Notes: generated by a model not told the origin, from the sequence alone. Counted from the stretch's first letter, positions 31,525 through 40,124 are shown. The stretch: DNA of 64,000 bases from Micromonospora costi (GCF_003626655.1 NZ_RBAN01000008.1:62001-126000), one strand, 5' to 3'. Translations and numbers: made by a program.

Positions 31525-32361
31525 ATGGCGATTCCCACCGTGGCGGCCGCCGACGGTACGACGTTGCCGGCCATCGGGTTGGGCACCTACCGGTTGACCG
31601 GCTCCGGTGGGGTCGACGCGATCGGCCACGCGATCCGGGTGGGCTACCGGCTGCTCGACTCCGCGGTCAACTACGAGAACGAGGGCGCGGTGGGCAGGGC
31701 CGCCCGCTCGGCGGGCGACGTACGGGACAAGCTGGTCGTCACCTCGAAGCTGCCCGGGCGGCACCACCGGTACGCCGAGGCGCTGACCACGATCGAGGAG
31801 AGCGTCTTCCGCACCGGCCTCGACCGGATCGACCTCTACCTCATCCACTGGCCCAACCCGAAGGTCGGCCTGTACGTGGAGGCGTGGAAGGCGCTGATCG
31901 AGGCGCGCGAACGCGGCCTCGTGCGGCACATCGGCCTCTCGAACTTCCTGCCCGAGCATGTGGACCGGCTGGTCTCGGAGACCGGGGTCAAGCCACTGGT
32001 CAACCAGATCGAGGTGCACCCCTACTTCCCGCAGCAGGAGGCGCTCGACTACCACCGCGAGCGCGGCATCCTCGTCCAGGGCTGGAGCCCGCTCGGTCGG
32101 GGGAACGACCTGCAGGAGAATCCGGTCATCACGGAGATCGCCGCCGCCCGCGGCGTGACCCCGGCGCAGGTGATTCTCGCCTGGCACGTGGCCCGCCAGG
32201 TCATCCCGCTGCCCAAGGCCGCGTCGCCGCAGCGGCAGCAGGAGAACCTCGCCGTCTTCGACGTCGCGCTCACCGACGCCGAGATCGAGGTCATCACCGC
32301 GCTGGGCCGCCCCGACGGCCGCCTCGCCGGCCAGGATCCGGCGGTGTACGAGGAGTTCTGA
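31525..32361 (+). CDS. aldo/keto reductase
   Basis: The 278-residue enzyme is a typical NADPH-dependent aldo/keto reductase of the 2,5-diketo-gluconate-reductase-like group. The catalytic tetrad is present: Asp45 and Tyr50 (LLDSAVNYENE), Lys75 (VVTSKLPG) and His108 (LIHWPNP). Later motifs are IGLSNF, VNQIEVHPYFPQ and VIPLPKAASPQRQQENL for cofactor binding. It reduces aldehydes or ketones; the physiological substrate is unknown. GAGAGG lies 10 bases before the ATG, and TAGGGT near 31431 may be the -10 element. It stands alone, followed by a 31-bp tandem repeat. Confidence 0.95.
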   Translation: MAIPTVAAADGTTLPAIGLGTYRLTGSGGVDAIGHAIRVGYRLLDSAVNYENEGAVGRAARSAGDVRDKLVVTSKLPGRHHRYAEALTTIEESVFRTGLDRIDLYLIHWPNPKVGLYVEAWKALIEARERGLVRHIGLSNFLPEHVDRLVSETGVKPLVNQIEVHPYFPQQEALDYHRERGILVQGWSPLGRGNDLQENPVITEIAAARGVTPAQVILAWHVARQVIPLPKAASPQRQQENLAVFDVALTDAEIEVITALGRPDGRLAGQDPAVYEEF

Positions 32362-32364
32362 GCG

Positions 32365-32459
32365 TCGCTGCCGGCTGCCGCGCGGGCGGGGCCGCTCGCT
32401 GCCGGCTGCCGCGCGGGCGGGGCCGCTCGCTGCCGGCTGCCGCGCGCGCGGGCCGCTCG
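32365..32459. repeat. three tandem copies of a 31-bp repeat
   Basis: The unit starting TCGCTGCCGGCTGCCGCGCG recurs at 32365, 32396 and 32427; the third copy has lost a base. It lies just after the aldo/keto reductase stop, followed by shorter CCGGTCAGG repeats up to 32500. Confidence 0.9.
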
Positions 32460-32494
32460 GGCCGCCGGTCAGGCCGGACCGCCGGTCAGGCCGG

Positions 32495-33085
32495 TCAGGT
32501 CGGACCGGTGGCGGGCACGGCCCGGAACACGATCGTCACGCTGAACGTGTCGCCGTCGACCTGGTACGCGTAGCAGCCCGGACCGCTCACCGTCGTGGTC
32601 GCGGGCAGGTCGGTGTCGAGGTCGTCCAGCAGGGCGTAGTGCCCACCGTCGCGGGCCTCGCCCGTGTACGAGAACGTGGCGCTCGCGCTGCCCGGCCCGT
32701 CGATGCGCCCCGCCCGCACCAGCACCGGCCCGCGGTAGCCGGCGGCGATCCACCGCACCTTCTTCTCGTACGTGCCGTCCTGCTGCCGGTCGCTGTCGCG
32801 CAGCTGCAACACCGCGCCGCCGCCCAGGTAGTCGGCGACGGGATACACCGGGCCGGGGCCGAGCACGCGGGCTGCCTGGTCGGACCGGGGCCAGGGATGC
32901 GCCTCGCTGGTCGGGCAGGCGTCGCCGGAGGCCCCCTCGGGCAGCCGCAACGGCGGGGCCGCGAACGCGCCCGGCGATGTCGGGGTGGACGCCGGGGTGG
33001 ACGTCGGGGTCGGCGCGGCGCTGTCGCAGCCCGCGGCGGCCGCCAGCAGGACGACGAGCGCCGTTGTCCGGAGAGCCTTCGGCAT
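32495..33085 (-). CDS. secreted lipoprotein of unknown function
   Basis: The 196-residue protein has a short signal (KALRTTALVVLLAAAAGC) with lipobox Cys near residue 20, then a Thr/Pro/Ser linker (DSAAPTPTSTPASTPTSPG). The mature domain has four-strand-like motifs such as YEKKVRWIAAGYRGPVLVRAGRIDGPG and SVTIVFRAVPATGPT. No family is recognised. It would be anchored on the outer face of the membrane. ATG 33085 is chosen; a GTG two codons earlier (33091) fits a weak leaderless promoter. The 93-residue membrane protein gene lies 72 bases upstream on the same strand. Confidence 0.8.
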   Translation of the reverse strand: MPKALRTTALVVLLAAAAGCDSAAPTPTSTPASTPTSPGAFAAPPLRLPEGASGDACPTSEAHPWPRSDQAARVLGPGPVYPVADYLGGGAVLQLRDSDRQQDGTYEKKVRWIAAGYRGPVLVRAGRIDGPGSASATFSYTGEARDGGHYALLDDLDTDLPATTTVSGPGCYAYQVDGDTFSVTIVFRAVPATGPT

Positions 33086-33157
33086 GTCCACAGTGTCGAC
33101 GATGGACCGCCGGCGGCGCGACCCCGTGCGGCGCGGCGGGCGTACGGGCGGCGGCGT

Positions 33158-33439
33158 TCACCCATCCGGCCCCTGGACGAGGTAGACCACAGCGGCCACG
33201 GCCAACGCGACACCGGCGAGCAGGAACATGCCTCCGGCGAGGTACCGGCCGATCTGGCCCGTGTTCGCCAACGCCTCCTGCTCGCTGTCGTACCATCCCT
33301 GTGTCCACTGGCTGCGGGCGATCTGGCGGCGGTGCTCCTCGGCCACGCCGAAGAGGTTCGCGACCCACACGAGGCCGACGAACGCCACGAACAATCCGAA
33401 GCCGAACGCGGCGATCGACCGCAGAACATGTGCCGCCAT
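33158..33439 (-). CDS. small two-helix membrane protein
   Basis: The 93-residue protein has two membrane helices, SIAAFGFGLFVAFVGLVWVA and YLAGGMFLLAGVALAVAAVV, joined by a polar loop of about 35 residues (EEHRRQIARSQWTQGWYDSE). The ATG at 33439 places the first helix near the N-terminus and follows GGGGGCC; a longer frame upstream lacks coding character. The family is unknown. Confidence 0.6.
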   Translation of the reverse strand: MAAHVLRSIAAFGFGLFVAFVGLVWVANLFGVAEEHRRQIARSQWTQGWYDSEQEALANTGQIGRYLAGGMFLLAGVALAVAAVVYLVQGPDG

Positions 33440-33572
33440 ACCGCAGGCCCCCAGCCGCCACCACAGGTTCCCGTGTCGGACGGTAGGCGGCACCCGCAAG
33501 GAAGCCGCCCGCAGCGGGGTTGGCGTTCGGCTGGGCGCCGGACCCGGTCGATCGACCGCCCGGAACGCCACA

Positions 33573-33607
33573 GGCTCTGGCCTGGTGGAGAACACCAGGC
33601 CAGAGCC
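33573..33607 (-). terminator. hairpin terminator after the Rpf gene
   Basis: A perfect 15-bp stem (33573-33587 with 33593-33607) with loop GAGAA lies 77 bases after the stop of the Rpf-LysM gene. On the plus strand it is followed by CTTT, so it may work in both directions. Confidence 0.8.
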
Positions 33608-33683
33608 CTTTCGTGCCGGTGCGCCGCCCCGGGCCCGAACCCCGAACCGGTGGATCGGAGCCCGCTGGCGGCCGCCGGACGGA

Positions 33684-34334
33684 TCAGAGGCTGAGGCGCT
33701 GGCCCGGGAAGATCAGGCCCGGGTCGTCGCCGACCACGCGCTTGTTGCGCTCGTAGAGGGCGTGCCAGCCGCCGGACACGTTCTGCGCCTCGGCGATCTG
33801 CGACAGGGTGTCGCCCGCCTTGACCACGTACGTGCCGCCGGTGGACGGCGTGGTGGTGCGTCGCTCGGTGCGGGTGGTGGTCTTCTCCCCGCCGGACGAC
33901 CGCTCGGTCCAGCCCGTGGACTTCGACGAGCCGGTGGACTTCGACGAGCCGGTGGACTTCGACGACGTCGACCCGCCCTTCTTGCCGCAGGTCGGCCAGG
34001 CGCCGATGCCCTGACCGTCGAGCACCTTCTCGGCGATGGTGATCTGCTCGCCGCGGGTCGCGAGGTCGGCGCGGGCGGCGTACTTGGTGCCGCCGTAGCC
34101 CTTCCAGGTGCTCTGGGAGAACTGGAGACCGCCGTAGTAGCCGTTGCCGGTGTTGATGTGCCAGTTGCCGCCGGACTCGCACTGGGCGATGGCGTCCCAG
34201 TTGACCGCGGCCTGCGCGGGTGCGCCGGCCCCGAAGACGGCGACGGCGCCGGTGACCGCGCCGGCGGCGAGGGTGCCGACGGCGACGCGACGGGCGCTGA
34301 CGGCACGGTGACGGGCGTTGTACGAAGATGCCAT
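33684..34334 (-). CDS. resuscitation-promoting-factor-like transglycosylase with LysM domain
   Basis: The 216-residue secreted muralytic enzyme has a signal peptide cleaved after AQA (about residue 42). The Rpf domain follows (VNWDAIAQCESGGNWHINTGNGYYGGLQF) with catalytic Glu53. A low-complexity linker with three SSKSTG repeats leads to a C-terminal LysM (TYVVKAGDTLSQIAEAQNV, about 168-216) that binds peptidoglycan. Rpf proteins cleave cell-wall glycan during germination and regrowth. A c-di-AMP riboswitch precedes the gene, as known for actinobacterial rpf genes. GGAGG lies just before the ATG. Confidence 0.95.
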   Translation of the reverse strand: MASSYNARHRAVSARRVAVGTLAAGAVTGAVAVFGAGAPAQAAVNWDAIAQCESGGNWHINTGNGYYGGLQFSQSTWKGYGGTKYAARADLATRGEQITIAEKVLDGQGIGAWPTCGKKGGSTSSKSTGSSKSTGSSKSTGWTERSSGGEKTTTRTERRTTTPSTGGTYVVKAGDTLSQIAEAQNVSGGWHALYERNKRVVGDDPGLIFPGQRLSL

Positions 34335-34347
34335 GGATGTCCTCCAC

Positions 34348-34508
34348 GCCGACGAGGTGAGCTGTCGGGTTCGGGCTGAGGTGCCCGGCCGCTCTGGGCG
34401 GCTTCACCCCGAGGCGCCGCAGCGGAACCGCTGGGCGCCGAGGAACGGTGGGTCCCCCGCTCCTGCCTGGATGACGAGTGCCGGCGACCGGCGGCAGGAT
34501 TTGGCGTT
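34348..34508 (-). ncRNA. c-di-AMP riboswitch (ydaO/yuaA type)
   Basis: On the minus strand the leader of the Rpf gene contains the hallmark series of this class. CCTGCC pairs with GGCAGG near the 5' end, followed by GGGGGACCCACC, CGGGGTGAAGCCGCCC, and AGCCCGAACCCGACAGC with CACCTCGTCGGCG just before the GGAGGA ribosome-binding site. In actinobacteria this riboswitch is known to sit upstream of rpf and other cell-wall hydrolase genes and turns them off when c-di-AMP is high. The ends are approximate. Confidence 0.88.
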
Positions 34509-34991
34509 ACCGGTCGCGGTGTCCGCGTTGGCGGACCCGATCGACGTTAGGCACCGTTCGGGTGGATCGCCCACTTCGTGTGAAGTTGTTCACCGATCCA
34601 TGCGGGGCGGCCCGCCGTCGAGTTGCGACGGTCGCGGGACCGTGCGATGAGAGGCATCGAGGGGTCGAACACGAGCCCCGGGGCGGTCGAACCGGTCCGC
34701 CGATACGGTGGGCGGGACCCCGCGGCGGCGAACGGGCGCGGCGTCCGACGTCGAGGGTCCACGTTGACGCACCGCAGCCGGGCCGTTGCCGTCCGTGGTT
34801 TCCGCAGTTACCGGCGCCGACATCTCTGGTGATGACCGCGACACGACGGCTCACGGACAGCGGTCCTGTCGGCCGGGTGGGCAACAATCCGAATGAGAAG
34901 CCTCCGCCAGTTCACGTCGCCCGGCTGTCGGGGTTTACCTGGGGGGCACAGCGGTGAAGGTAGGGCGGCACAGGAACGAGGGGGGAGAAGC
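34509..34991. other. intergenic region upstream of the riboswitch
   Basis: About 480 bases between the riboswitch and the gene at 34992. It must hold the divergent promoters but I see no clear gene, repeat or hairpin. Base composition is slightly less GC-rich near 34550-34600. Confidence 0.5.
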
Positions 34992-35330
34992 ATGTCCGAA
35001 ACAGAACGCGTCGAGGACGTCACAGATCGTCCCGACTGGGTCGCGGATCCGCTGCTGTGGAAGCTCGCGCTGGGGGTGGCCGACGCGCACGAGCCCGACG
35101 GCGAGGGCGGCTGCCGGAACCTGCTCTGCGCCGGCGAACCGTGGCCGTGCACGGCGTGGAACAACGCGCAGCGGGCGCTGCGCGCCGCGCAGGGCGAGGC
35201 CGTCGCGGAGACGACGTCCGCGCCCGGATCGCCGGCCGGCTGGTCCGGCGCTCCGGTGGTGCCGGCCGCCCGCCGTGCCACGACCGCGGCCACGCCGCAG
35301 ACGTCCGGGGCGACGGCCTCGGCGGCCTGA
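34992..35330 (+). CDS. small Cys-containing protein of unknown function
   Basis: The 112-residue protein has a compact N-terminal half with PDWVADPLLWKLALGVADAHEP and a conserved-looking cysteine region GGCRNLLCAGEPWPC (three Cys) followed by TAWNNAQRALRAAQ. The C-terminal 40 residues are low-complexity Ala/Thr/Pro. Similar short proteins are widespread in actinomycetes but have no assigned role, in my recollection. The start is secure: GGGGGGAG lies five bases before the ATG. A strong hairpin follows at 35454. Confidence 0.75.
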   Translation: MSETERVEDVTDRPDWVADPLLWKLALGVADAHEPDGEGGCRNLLCAGEPWPCTAWNNAQRALRAAQGEAVAETTSAPGSPAGWSGAPVVPAARRATTAATPQTSGATASAA

Positions 35331-35453
35331 CCGCCGGCACGACGACCCGGAGCGCGGTCCCGCCCGACCCGGACCGCGCTGTGGTGCCGCCCGGTGACGC
35401 CGGAGCTGAGCGGCGCCGGCCACCCCAACCGGGTCACGACGGCTCAGCGGCAT

Positions 35454-35487
35454 GCCGGCCGCCCTGCCACCTGGCAGGGCGGCCGGC
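35454..35487. terminator. strong bidirectional hairpin
   Basis: A perfect 16-bp stem (35454-35469 with 35472-35487) with a two-base loop lies 124 bases after the small Cys-protein gene and before the GNAT gene. Confidence 0.75.
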
Positions 35488-35592
35488 CGTCGGAAGCACC
35501 GGACGCCCGCTCCACCGCACCGGGCCTTCGACACGGCACGCCGCCACCGCCGCGTCGGCGAATATGACGTGCGGCCCGTTGGCCGGACCTTC

Positions 35593-35598
35593 TACGGT
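35593..35598 (+). promoter_or_regulatory. -10 element of a leaderless promoter (GNAT gene)
   Basis: TACGGT lies six bases before GTG 35605 and there is no Shine-Dalgarno sequence. Confidence 0.4.
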
Positions 35599-35604
35599 GC
35601 CGCG

Positions 35605-36348
35605 GTGACCATCGACATCGTGTGCCTGGCCGACCGCCCCGAACTCGCCGCGCTGCTCGACGACGATTTCGAGGGAGCGTGGCCACCGTTCATGCTCTGG
35701 GACCCGATGGGCGCGGTGTACTACAACGTGGCCCACGAGCTGTACCCGGAGTTCGTGTTCGCCGCCGTCGACTCGGCCGACCCGGGCCGCGCCGTCGCCC
35801 GCGCGTACGCCGTGCCGTTCCGGTGGACGGAGCCGGAGCTGCCCGACGGCGGCTGGGACCGCGTCATCCAGCGGGCCACGATCGGGCGCCTCACCGGGGC
35901 CGAGCCGACCATCGTGTCGGCCATCGAGATCTGCATCCGGCCGGACCGGCGCGGCGGCGGCCTCTCCGCGCTGATGCTCGACGCCATGCGGCAGGCGGTG
36001 GCGAAGCAGGGGTACGACACGCTGGTCGCACCGGTACGGCCCAACGGCAAGCACACCCGGCCCGACCTGCCGATGGCCGAGTACGCGGCCCAGGTGCGCG
36101 CCGACGGCCTGCCGGTCGATCCCTGGCTGCGGGTGCACGTGCGGGCGGGTGGACGGATCGAACGCGTCGCCACCCGCTCGATGACGATCGCCGGCACGCT
36201 CGCCGACTGGCGTCGGTGGACGGGCCTGCCGTTCGACACCTCCGGCCCGGTGCACGTGCCCGGCGCCCTCGTGCCGGTGCACTGCGACGTGACGCACGAC
36301 CACGCCGTCTACGTGGAGCCGAACGTCTGGGTCCGGCACCGGCTGTAG
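35605..36348 (+). CDS. GNAT-like acetyltransferase
   Basis: The 247-residue protein has GNAT features: SAIEICIRPDRRGGGLSALMLDAMRQAVAKQGYDTLVAPVRPN, read in parts, in which RPDRRGGGLS corresponds to the acetyl-CoA pyrophosphate loop (Q/RxxGxG/A). The N-terminal part (LAALLDDDFEGAWPPFMLWDPMG) and C-terminal part (MTIAGTLADWRRWTGLPFD) are extended relative to a minimal 150-residue GNAT. The acceptor is unknown. The GTG at 35605 is chosen because of the leaderless -10 element and because the protein then begins TIDIVCLADRPELAALL. Confidence 0.8.
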   Translation: MTIDIVCLADRPELAALLDDDFEGAWPPFMLWDPMGAVYYNVAHELYPEFVFAAVDSADPGRAVARAYAVPFRWTEPELPDGGWDRVIQRATIGRLTGAEPTIVSAIEICIRPDRRGGGLSALMLDAMRQAVAKQGYDTLVAPVRPNGKHTRPDLPMAEYAAQVRADGLPVDPWLRVHVRAGGRIERVATRSMTIAGTLADWRRWTGLPFDTSGPVHVPGALVPVHCDVTHDHAVYVEPNVWVRHRL

Positions 36349-36513
36349 GCGCCGCACGAGCCCGCGTCGCCCACAGCCCGGCACCGCGCGAGGACCGCAG
36401 CTACGCGCGGCGCACGGCACGCATCCGGTGCGCGGAAGGGCATCCGGCCCACCGGACGGCTACCGTGAACGTCGTCCGGCGCCCCGACCCGGGCGCCCGC
36501 CGGGAGGTACCAG

Positions 36514-36846
36514 ATGATCTTCATCACCGCCAAGTTCCGGGTGCTGCCCGAGCACGCCGACCGCTGGCCCGAGATCGCCGCCGAGTTCACCCGGGCCACC
36601 CGGGACGAGCCGGGCTGCCTGTGGTTCGACTGGTCCCGCAGCGTCGACGACCCGACCGAGTACGTGCTGGTCGAGGCGTTCCGCGACGGGGACGCCGGTG
36701 CCGCGCACGTGCAGTCGGCGCACTTCACGGCCGCGCAGCGGGCGCTGCCGCCGTACCTGGCCGAGACGCCGCGGATCGTCAACGTCACGGTCCCCCAGGA
36801 CGACTGGTCCGAACTCGGCGAGATGGCCGTCCCCGACCGGGGGTAG
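36514..36846 (+). CDS. antibiotic-biosynthesis-monooxygenase (ABM) domain protein
   Basis: The 110-residue protein has the ABM dimeric alpha/beta-barrel: MIFITAKFRVLPEHADRWPEIAAEFTRATRDEPGCLWFDWSRS, read in parts, and DPTEYVLVEAFRDGDAGAAHVQSAHF. Members include YgiN quinol oxidases, haem-degrading enzymes and anthrone oxygenases; many are of unknown role. GGGAGGTACC precedes the ATG. TACCGT at about 36463 may be its -10 element. It stands alone ahead of the FUSC-like gene. Confidence 0.92.
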   Translation: MIFITAKFRVLPEHADRWPEIAAEFTRATRDEPGCLWFDWSRSVDDPTEYVLVEAFRDGDAGAAHVQSAHFTAAQRALPPYLAETPRIVNVTVPQDDWSELGEMAVPDRG

Positions 36847-36933
36847 CGCCGGGGATTGCGTCGAAGCGGCCCGCGCCGCCGACCCGGGATGGAGAATGAC
36901 CGGGAACGAGGTGCGTGCGACGGGGGTCCAGGC

Positions 36934-39129
36934 GTGCTCGGAACCGGCCTCCTGAGGTGGGTGCACCACCGCGACCCGGGGTACGTGGCCGTACGGCGCG
37001 CCGCTCGGCTGACCCTCGTCGTGTCGACCGTCTTCTACGGCAGCCGGTACGGCATAGGCAACCCGACGCTGGCCACGTACGCGCTGTTCGGCGCGATCGC
37101 CATGGGGACGTTCGCCCAGCTTCCCGGCTCGGCCCGCAAGCGCGCCGGGATCCTCCTCGCGGCGCTGCCTCCGGCGTGGGTGCTGATCGGGATGGGCACC
37201 GCGCTGGCGGGCAACACGTGGGCGGCCGCCGCCGGGATGCTCGTCATCGGGTTCGTGGTGGCGTTCGCCGGCGTCGGCGGGCCACGCCTCATCGGCCTGG
37301 TCGGCGCCCTGCAACTGTTCTACATCCTCGCCTGTTTTCCGCCGTACCAGCCGCAGACCCTCCCCGAGCGGCTGATCGGCGTGACGCTGGGCGTCACGCT
37401 GCTCGCCGCCGCCGAGGTGGTGCTGTGGCCGGATCCGGTGCCGGTCTCCTACCGGCAACGGCTGGCCGACGCGGCGGACCACCTCGCGGCGTTCCTCGAC
37501 CTGACGAGGGAGACCCTGCGTGGCAGGCGCGATCCGCGCGAGCGGGAGGCCGTGCACCGGGCGGCTTCGGAGGCGTTGGCGCGGCTGCGGCTGGCCGACC
37601 TGCCGGCCGAGCAGCGGCCGATCGCCGCCGGCGTGGAGGACCGGGCACTTCGGGCGTGCGTGGCGTCGATGCAGGTGCTTCTCGTCAAGGCCGCGCGGCT
37701 GGCGGCGGAGGCGCCACCACAGGGGTCGATCCCCGACGTGGCGACGCGGCTGCTGGCCGGGTGCGCGGACACCACGCGGACGGCGGGCCGTTCCCTGCGT
37801 CGCGGCGAACCGACCGTGACGCTCGACGACCTGAACGCACGGATCGCCGCCTCCGAACAGGCCCGGCCCACCAGTCGGGACGGCACCGTCCTCGTACCGC
37901 AACTGTGTGTGGAAGCGGCCACCCTGAGCGTCGCCGAGCAGGTCCGGATCCTCGCCATCTCCGCGCGGGTGGCCGCGGGGGCGCCGGCCGATCGCGAGGA
38001 CACCGCGGCGAGGGCCTACCAGGACCTGTTCGCCGACCGGCCGCGCCACCCGTGGACGCTGTACTGGCAGCAGTTCCGTTCGCACCTGACGATCCGGTCC
38101 GCCCCGTTCCAGTCGGCGCTGCGGCTGGCCGTGGCGCTGGCCGCCGCGCGGGTGATCGCCGGGGTGCTGGCGCTCATGCACGGTTTCTGGGTGCTGCTCG
38201 CGACCCTCACCGTGCTGCGGACGTCGGCCGTGGACACCCGGACCGCGCTGAGGCCCGCCGTGCTCGGCACGATCGGCGGCGCCGTCGTCAGTGGGCTGCT
38301 GATGCTGTTCGCGAACCGGTCGGTCATCTACGTCGCCGCACTGCCGGTCGCCATGGTGCTGGCCTTCACGGTGGGGAAGCTCCTGGGGCCCGCCTGGGCG
38401 CAGGCCTTCTTCACCCTGCTGCTCACGTTCGTGTTCGCGCAGCTCGCTCCCGGAGGGTTGCAGCTGGCCGAGGCCCGGCTGGTCAACGTGCTGCTCGGCG
38501 GTGCCGTCGGCGTCCTCGCCGGTGTGTTCATGTGGCCGCGAGGCACGCGCCGCGAGCTGCGGCGCAATGCCGCCGTGGCGCTCCGGGCCAGCGGCGAGGT
38601 GCTCGTGGGCGTCGTCGAGGCGGTGCTCGGGGGCGAGCGCCCGGACGGTGCCCTGGAGCGGGGCCGCCGGGCGGTGGTGCTGGCGGACGCCTCCTACGCC
38701 CAGTACCATGCCGAGCGCCCGGACCCAGGGACGAGCCGCGTCGACTGGCCGTCGGTTCTGGCCGCGGGACACCACGCTCTGCAGGGTGCCGAGTCGACGC
38801 TGTACCGGAACCCGCCCGGATGCCTCACCGGCTGGCCCGAGACGGCGGCGCAGCTGCGCGGCGCCGTGGGACGGTTGCGGTCGGCGTACGACCGGACCGC
38901 GGAGCAGCTGGTCCGCGGCGACGTCCCGGAGCCGGGGGTCACGCCCATCCGGTGCGTGGACGAGCTGAGCGGGATCCGCCCGATGCTCGACGAGCGCGGG
39001 GACGGGAACGCGATGCGGCACCTCGCGGAGATCCAGCTGCTCCTCGCGAACTGCACCGACGGGCTCACCCGGCTCAGTCCCCCGGCTCCACTGCGGCCGG
39101 AGGTCGCCCGTCCGGGCGAGAGGTCGTGA
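36934..39129 (+). CDS. FUSC-family (aromatic acid exporter-like) membrane protein
   Basis: The 731-residue protein has two membrane bundles of about six helices. The first begins AVRRAARLTLVVSTVFYGSRYGIGNPTLATYALFGAIAMG, read in parts; the second begins FQSALRLAVALAAARVIAGVLALMHGFWVLLATLTVLRTSA, read in parts. They are separated by a soluble helical region. This is the layout of FUSC proteins such as AaeB and YccS, thought to export aromatic acids. The GTG at 36934 is preceded by GGGGG; ATG 36889 is an alternative with no ribosome-binding site. Its 3' end overlaps the convergent TetR-family gene by 56 bases. Confidence 0.85.
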   Translation: MLGTGLLRWVHHRDPGYVAVRRAARLTLVVSTVFYGSRYGIGNPTLATYALFGAIAMGTFAQLPGSARKRAGILLAALPPAWVLIGMGTALAGNTWAAAAGMLVIGFVVAFAGVGGPRLIGLVGALQLFYILACFPPYQPQTLPERLIGVTLGVTLLAAAEVVLWPDPVPVSYRQRLADAADHLAAFLDLTRETLRGRRDPREREAVHRAASEALARLRLADLPAEQRPIAAGVEDRALRACVASMQVLLVKAARLAAEAPPQGSIPDVATRLLAGCADTTRTAGRSLRRGEPTVTLDDLNARIAASEQARPTSRDGTVLVPQLCVEAATLSVAEQVRILAISARVAAGAPADREDTAARAYQDLFADRPRHPWTLYWQQFRSHLTIRSAPFQSALRLAVALAAARVIAGVLALMHGFWVLLATLTVLRTSAVDTRTALRPAVLGTIGGAVVSGLLMLFANRSVIYVAALPVAMVLAFTVGKLLGPAWAQAFFTLLLTFVFAQLAPGGLQLAEARLVNVLLGGAVGVLAGVFMWPRGTRRELRRNAAVALRASGEVLVGVVEAVLGGERPDGALERGRRAVVLADASYAQYHAERPDPGTSRVDWPSVLAAGHHALQGAESTLYRNPPGCLTGWPETAAQLRGAVGRLRSAYDRTAEQLVRGDVPEPGVTPIRCVDELSGIRPMLDERGDGNAMRHLAEIQLLLANCTDGLTRLSPPAPLRPEVARPGERS

Positions 39130-39670
39130 CGAGCCGCGCGAACAGGTCGGCGGTGGCGTCGAGCAGCTCCCGGTCACCGGTGACGAGCAGGTCGAGCAGC
39201 AGGCCGCGGGTGGCGGCGAGGCCGAGCCGGGCGCGCTGGCGGGCCTCCGCTTGGTCGAACCCGAGGCCGGCGAAGAGGTCCTCGACCGGTCCGGTCCAGG
39301 CCGCGACGACGGAGGCACGGAACTGCTCCGTCCAGGTCCGGTCGTAGAGCGCGTGCGCGTAGATCTCGAAGAACAGCCGTTCGGCCGGTGCCAGCGCCGG
39401 GTCGGCCAGGCGTTGCCAGAACCGACGGCTCACCTCGACCGGGTCGTCCGTTCCGTCGGTGAGCGAGACGAGCGCGGCCCGCTGCTCCTCCTCCACGCGC
39501 CCGACGACCTCGGCGAGCAGCCCCTCCCGACTACCGAAGTGGTAGATCAGCATGCGGTGGCTCGTGCCGGTGCCGGCGGCGATCTCCCGCAGGCTCAGCT
39601 GACTGAACCCACCCTGCTTCAGGAAGTCGACGCACCGGTCGAGCAGCGCCGCGCGGGCGTCACCGGCCAC
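39074..39670 (-). CDS. TetR-family transcriptional regulator
   Basis: The 198-residue regulator has a TetR helix-turn-helix (ALLDRCVDFLKQGGFSQLSLREIAAGTGTSHRMLIYHFGSREGLLAEVV, read in parts) and an all-helical ligand domain. The GTG start overlaps the upstream SRPBCC gene by 11 bases. The operator with ATGTACC-N4-GGTACAT at the start of that gene is probably its binding site, giving autoregulation of the two-gene operon. The stop lies 56 bases inside the convergent FUSC-like gene, a possible exporter target. The ligand is unknown. Confidence 0.93.
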   Translation of the reverse strand: MAGDARAALLDRCVDFLKQGGFSQLSLREIAAGTGTSHRMLIYHFGSREGLLAEVVGRVEEEQRAALVSLTDGTDDPVEVSRRFWQRLADPALAPAERLFFEIYAHALYDRTWTEQFRASVVAAWTGPVEDLFAGLGFDQAEARQRARLGLAATRGLLLDLLVTGDRELLDATADLFARLVTTSRPDGRPPAAVEPGD

Positions 39671-40124
39671 CGGCGGCCGGCCCCTCGTCCGCGGTCGTCC
39701 CGTGGCCCGCCTCGGCGGCCGCCTTGAGGCCCGCCGCCTCCATCCGCAGGTACCGCCGGGTCCGCGCCGCGATCAGCAGCGCGACCAGGCCGGCGAGGGG
39801 ACCGGTCTGCCGGATGCCGATGGTGATCCGGGTCGCCCCGTCCGCCTCGGGCGTCAGCCGGTGGTAGGCCAGGGTGTGTACCCCGGGGGCGCGCGCCTCC
39901 CACGCGTACGACTCGCCGTCGCGTACCTCGCAGACCCGCCACACGGTGACCGGCAGGCCAGGCTGGCGGATGCGGAACCGGTTGCCGACGGCCAGCGCCG
40001 GGCCGTCGAGCGGCTGCACCGACGACATGGACGCGGTCCAGCGCGGATAGGTCGTGACGGCCGCGAGCGCGGCCCAGGCGCGGTCGGCGCCGGCCGTGGT
40101 GGTGATCGTCTCCCCGTAATCCAT
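39660..40124 (-). CDS. SRPBCC-family (polyketide-cyclase-like) protein
   Basis: The 154-residue protein has a START/SRPBCC fold. It opens with DYGETITTTAGADRAWAALAAVTTYPRWTASMSSV and has RFRIRQPGLPVTVWRVCEV and RITIGIRQTGPLAGLVALLIAARTRRYL, read in parts; the last segment could be an amphipathic or membrane-touching helix. It probably binds a hydrophobic small molecule. There is no ribosome-binding site: the ATG sits seven bases after TACCAT, within the operator of the TetR-family regulator, so the message is probably leaderless. Confidence 0.85.
   Translation of the reverse strand: MDYGETITTTAGADRAWAALAAVTTYPRWTASMSSVQPLDGPALAVGNRFRIRQPGLPVTVWRVCEVRDGESYAWEARAPGVHTLAYHRLTPEADGATRITIGIRQTGPLAGLVALLIAARTRRYLRMEAAGLKAAAEAGHGTTADEGPAAGGR

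Noticed and set aside
32365..32510. Terminator for the aldo/keto reductase gene
   Set aside because: The tandem repeats do not form one dominant hairpin; several weak structures are possible, so no terminator is called.
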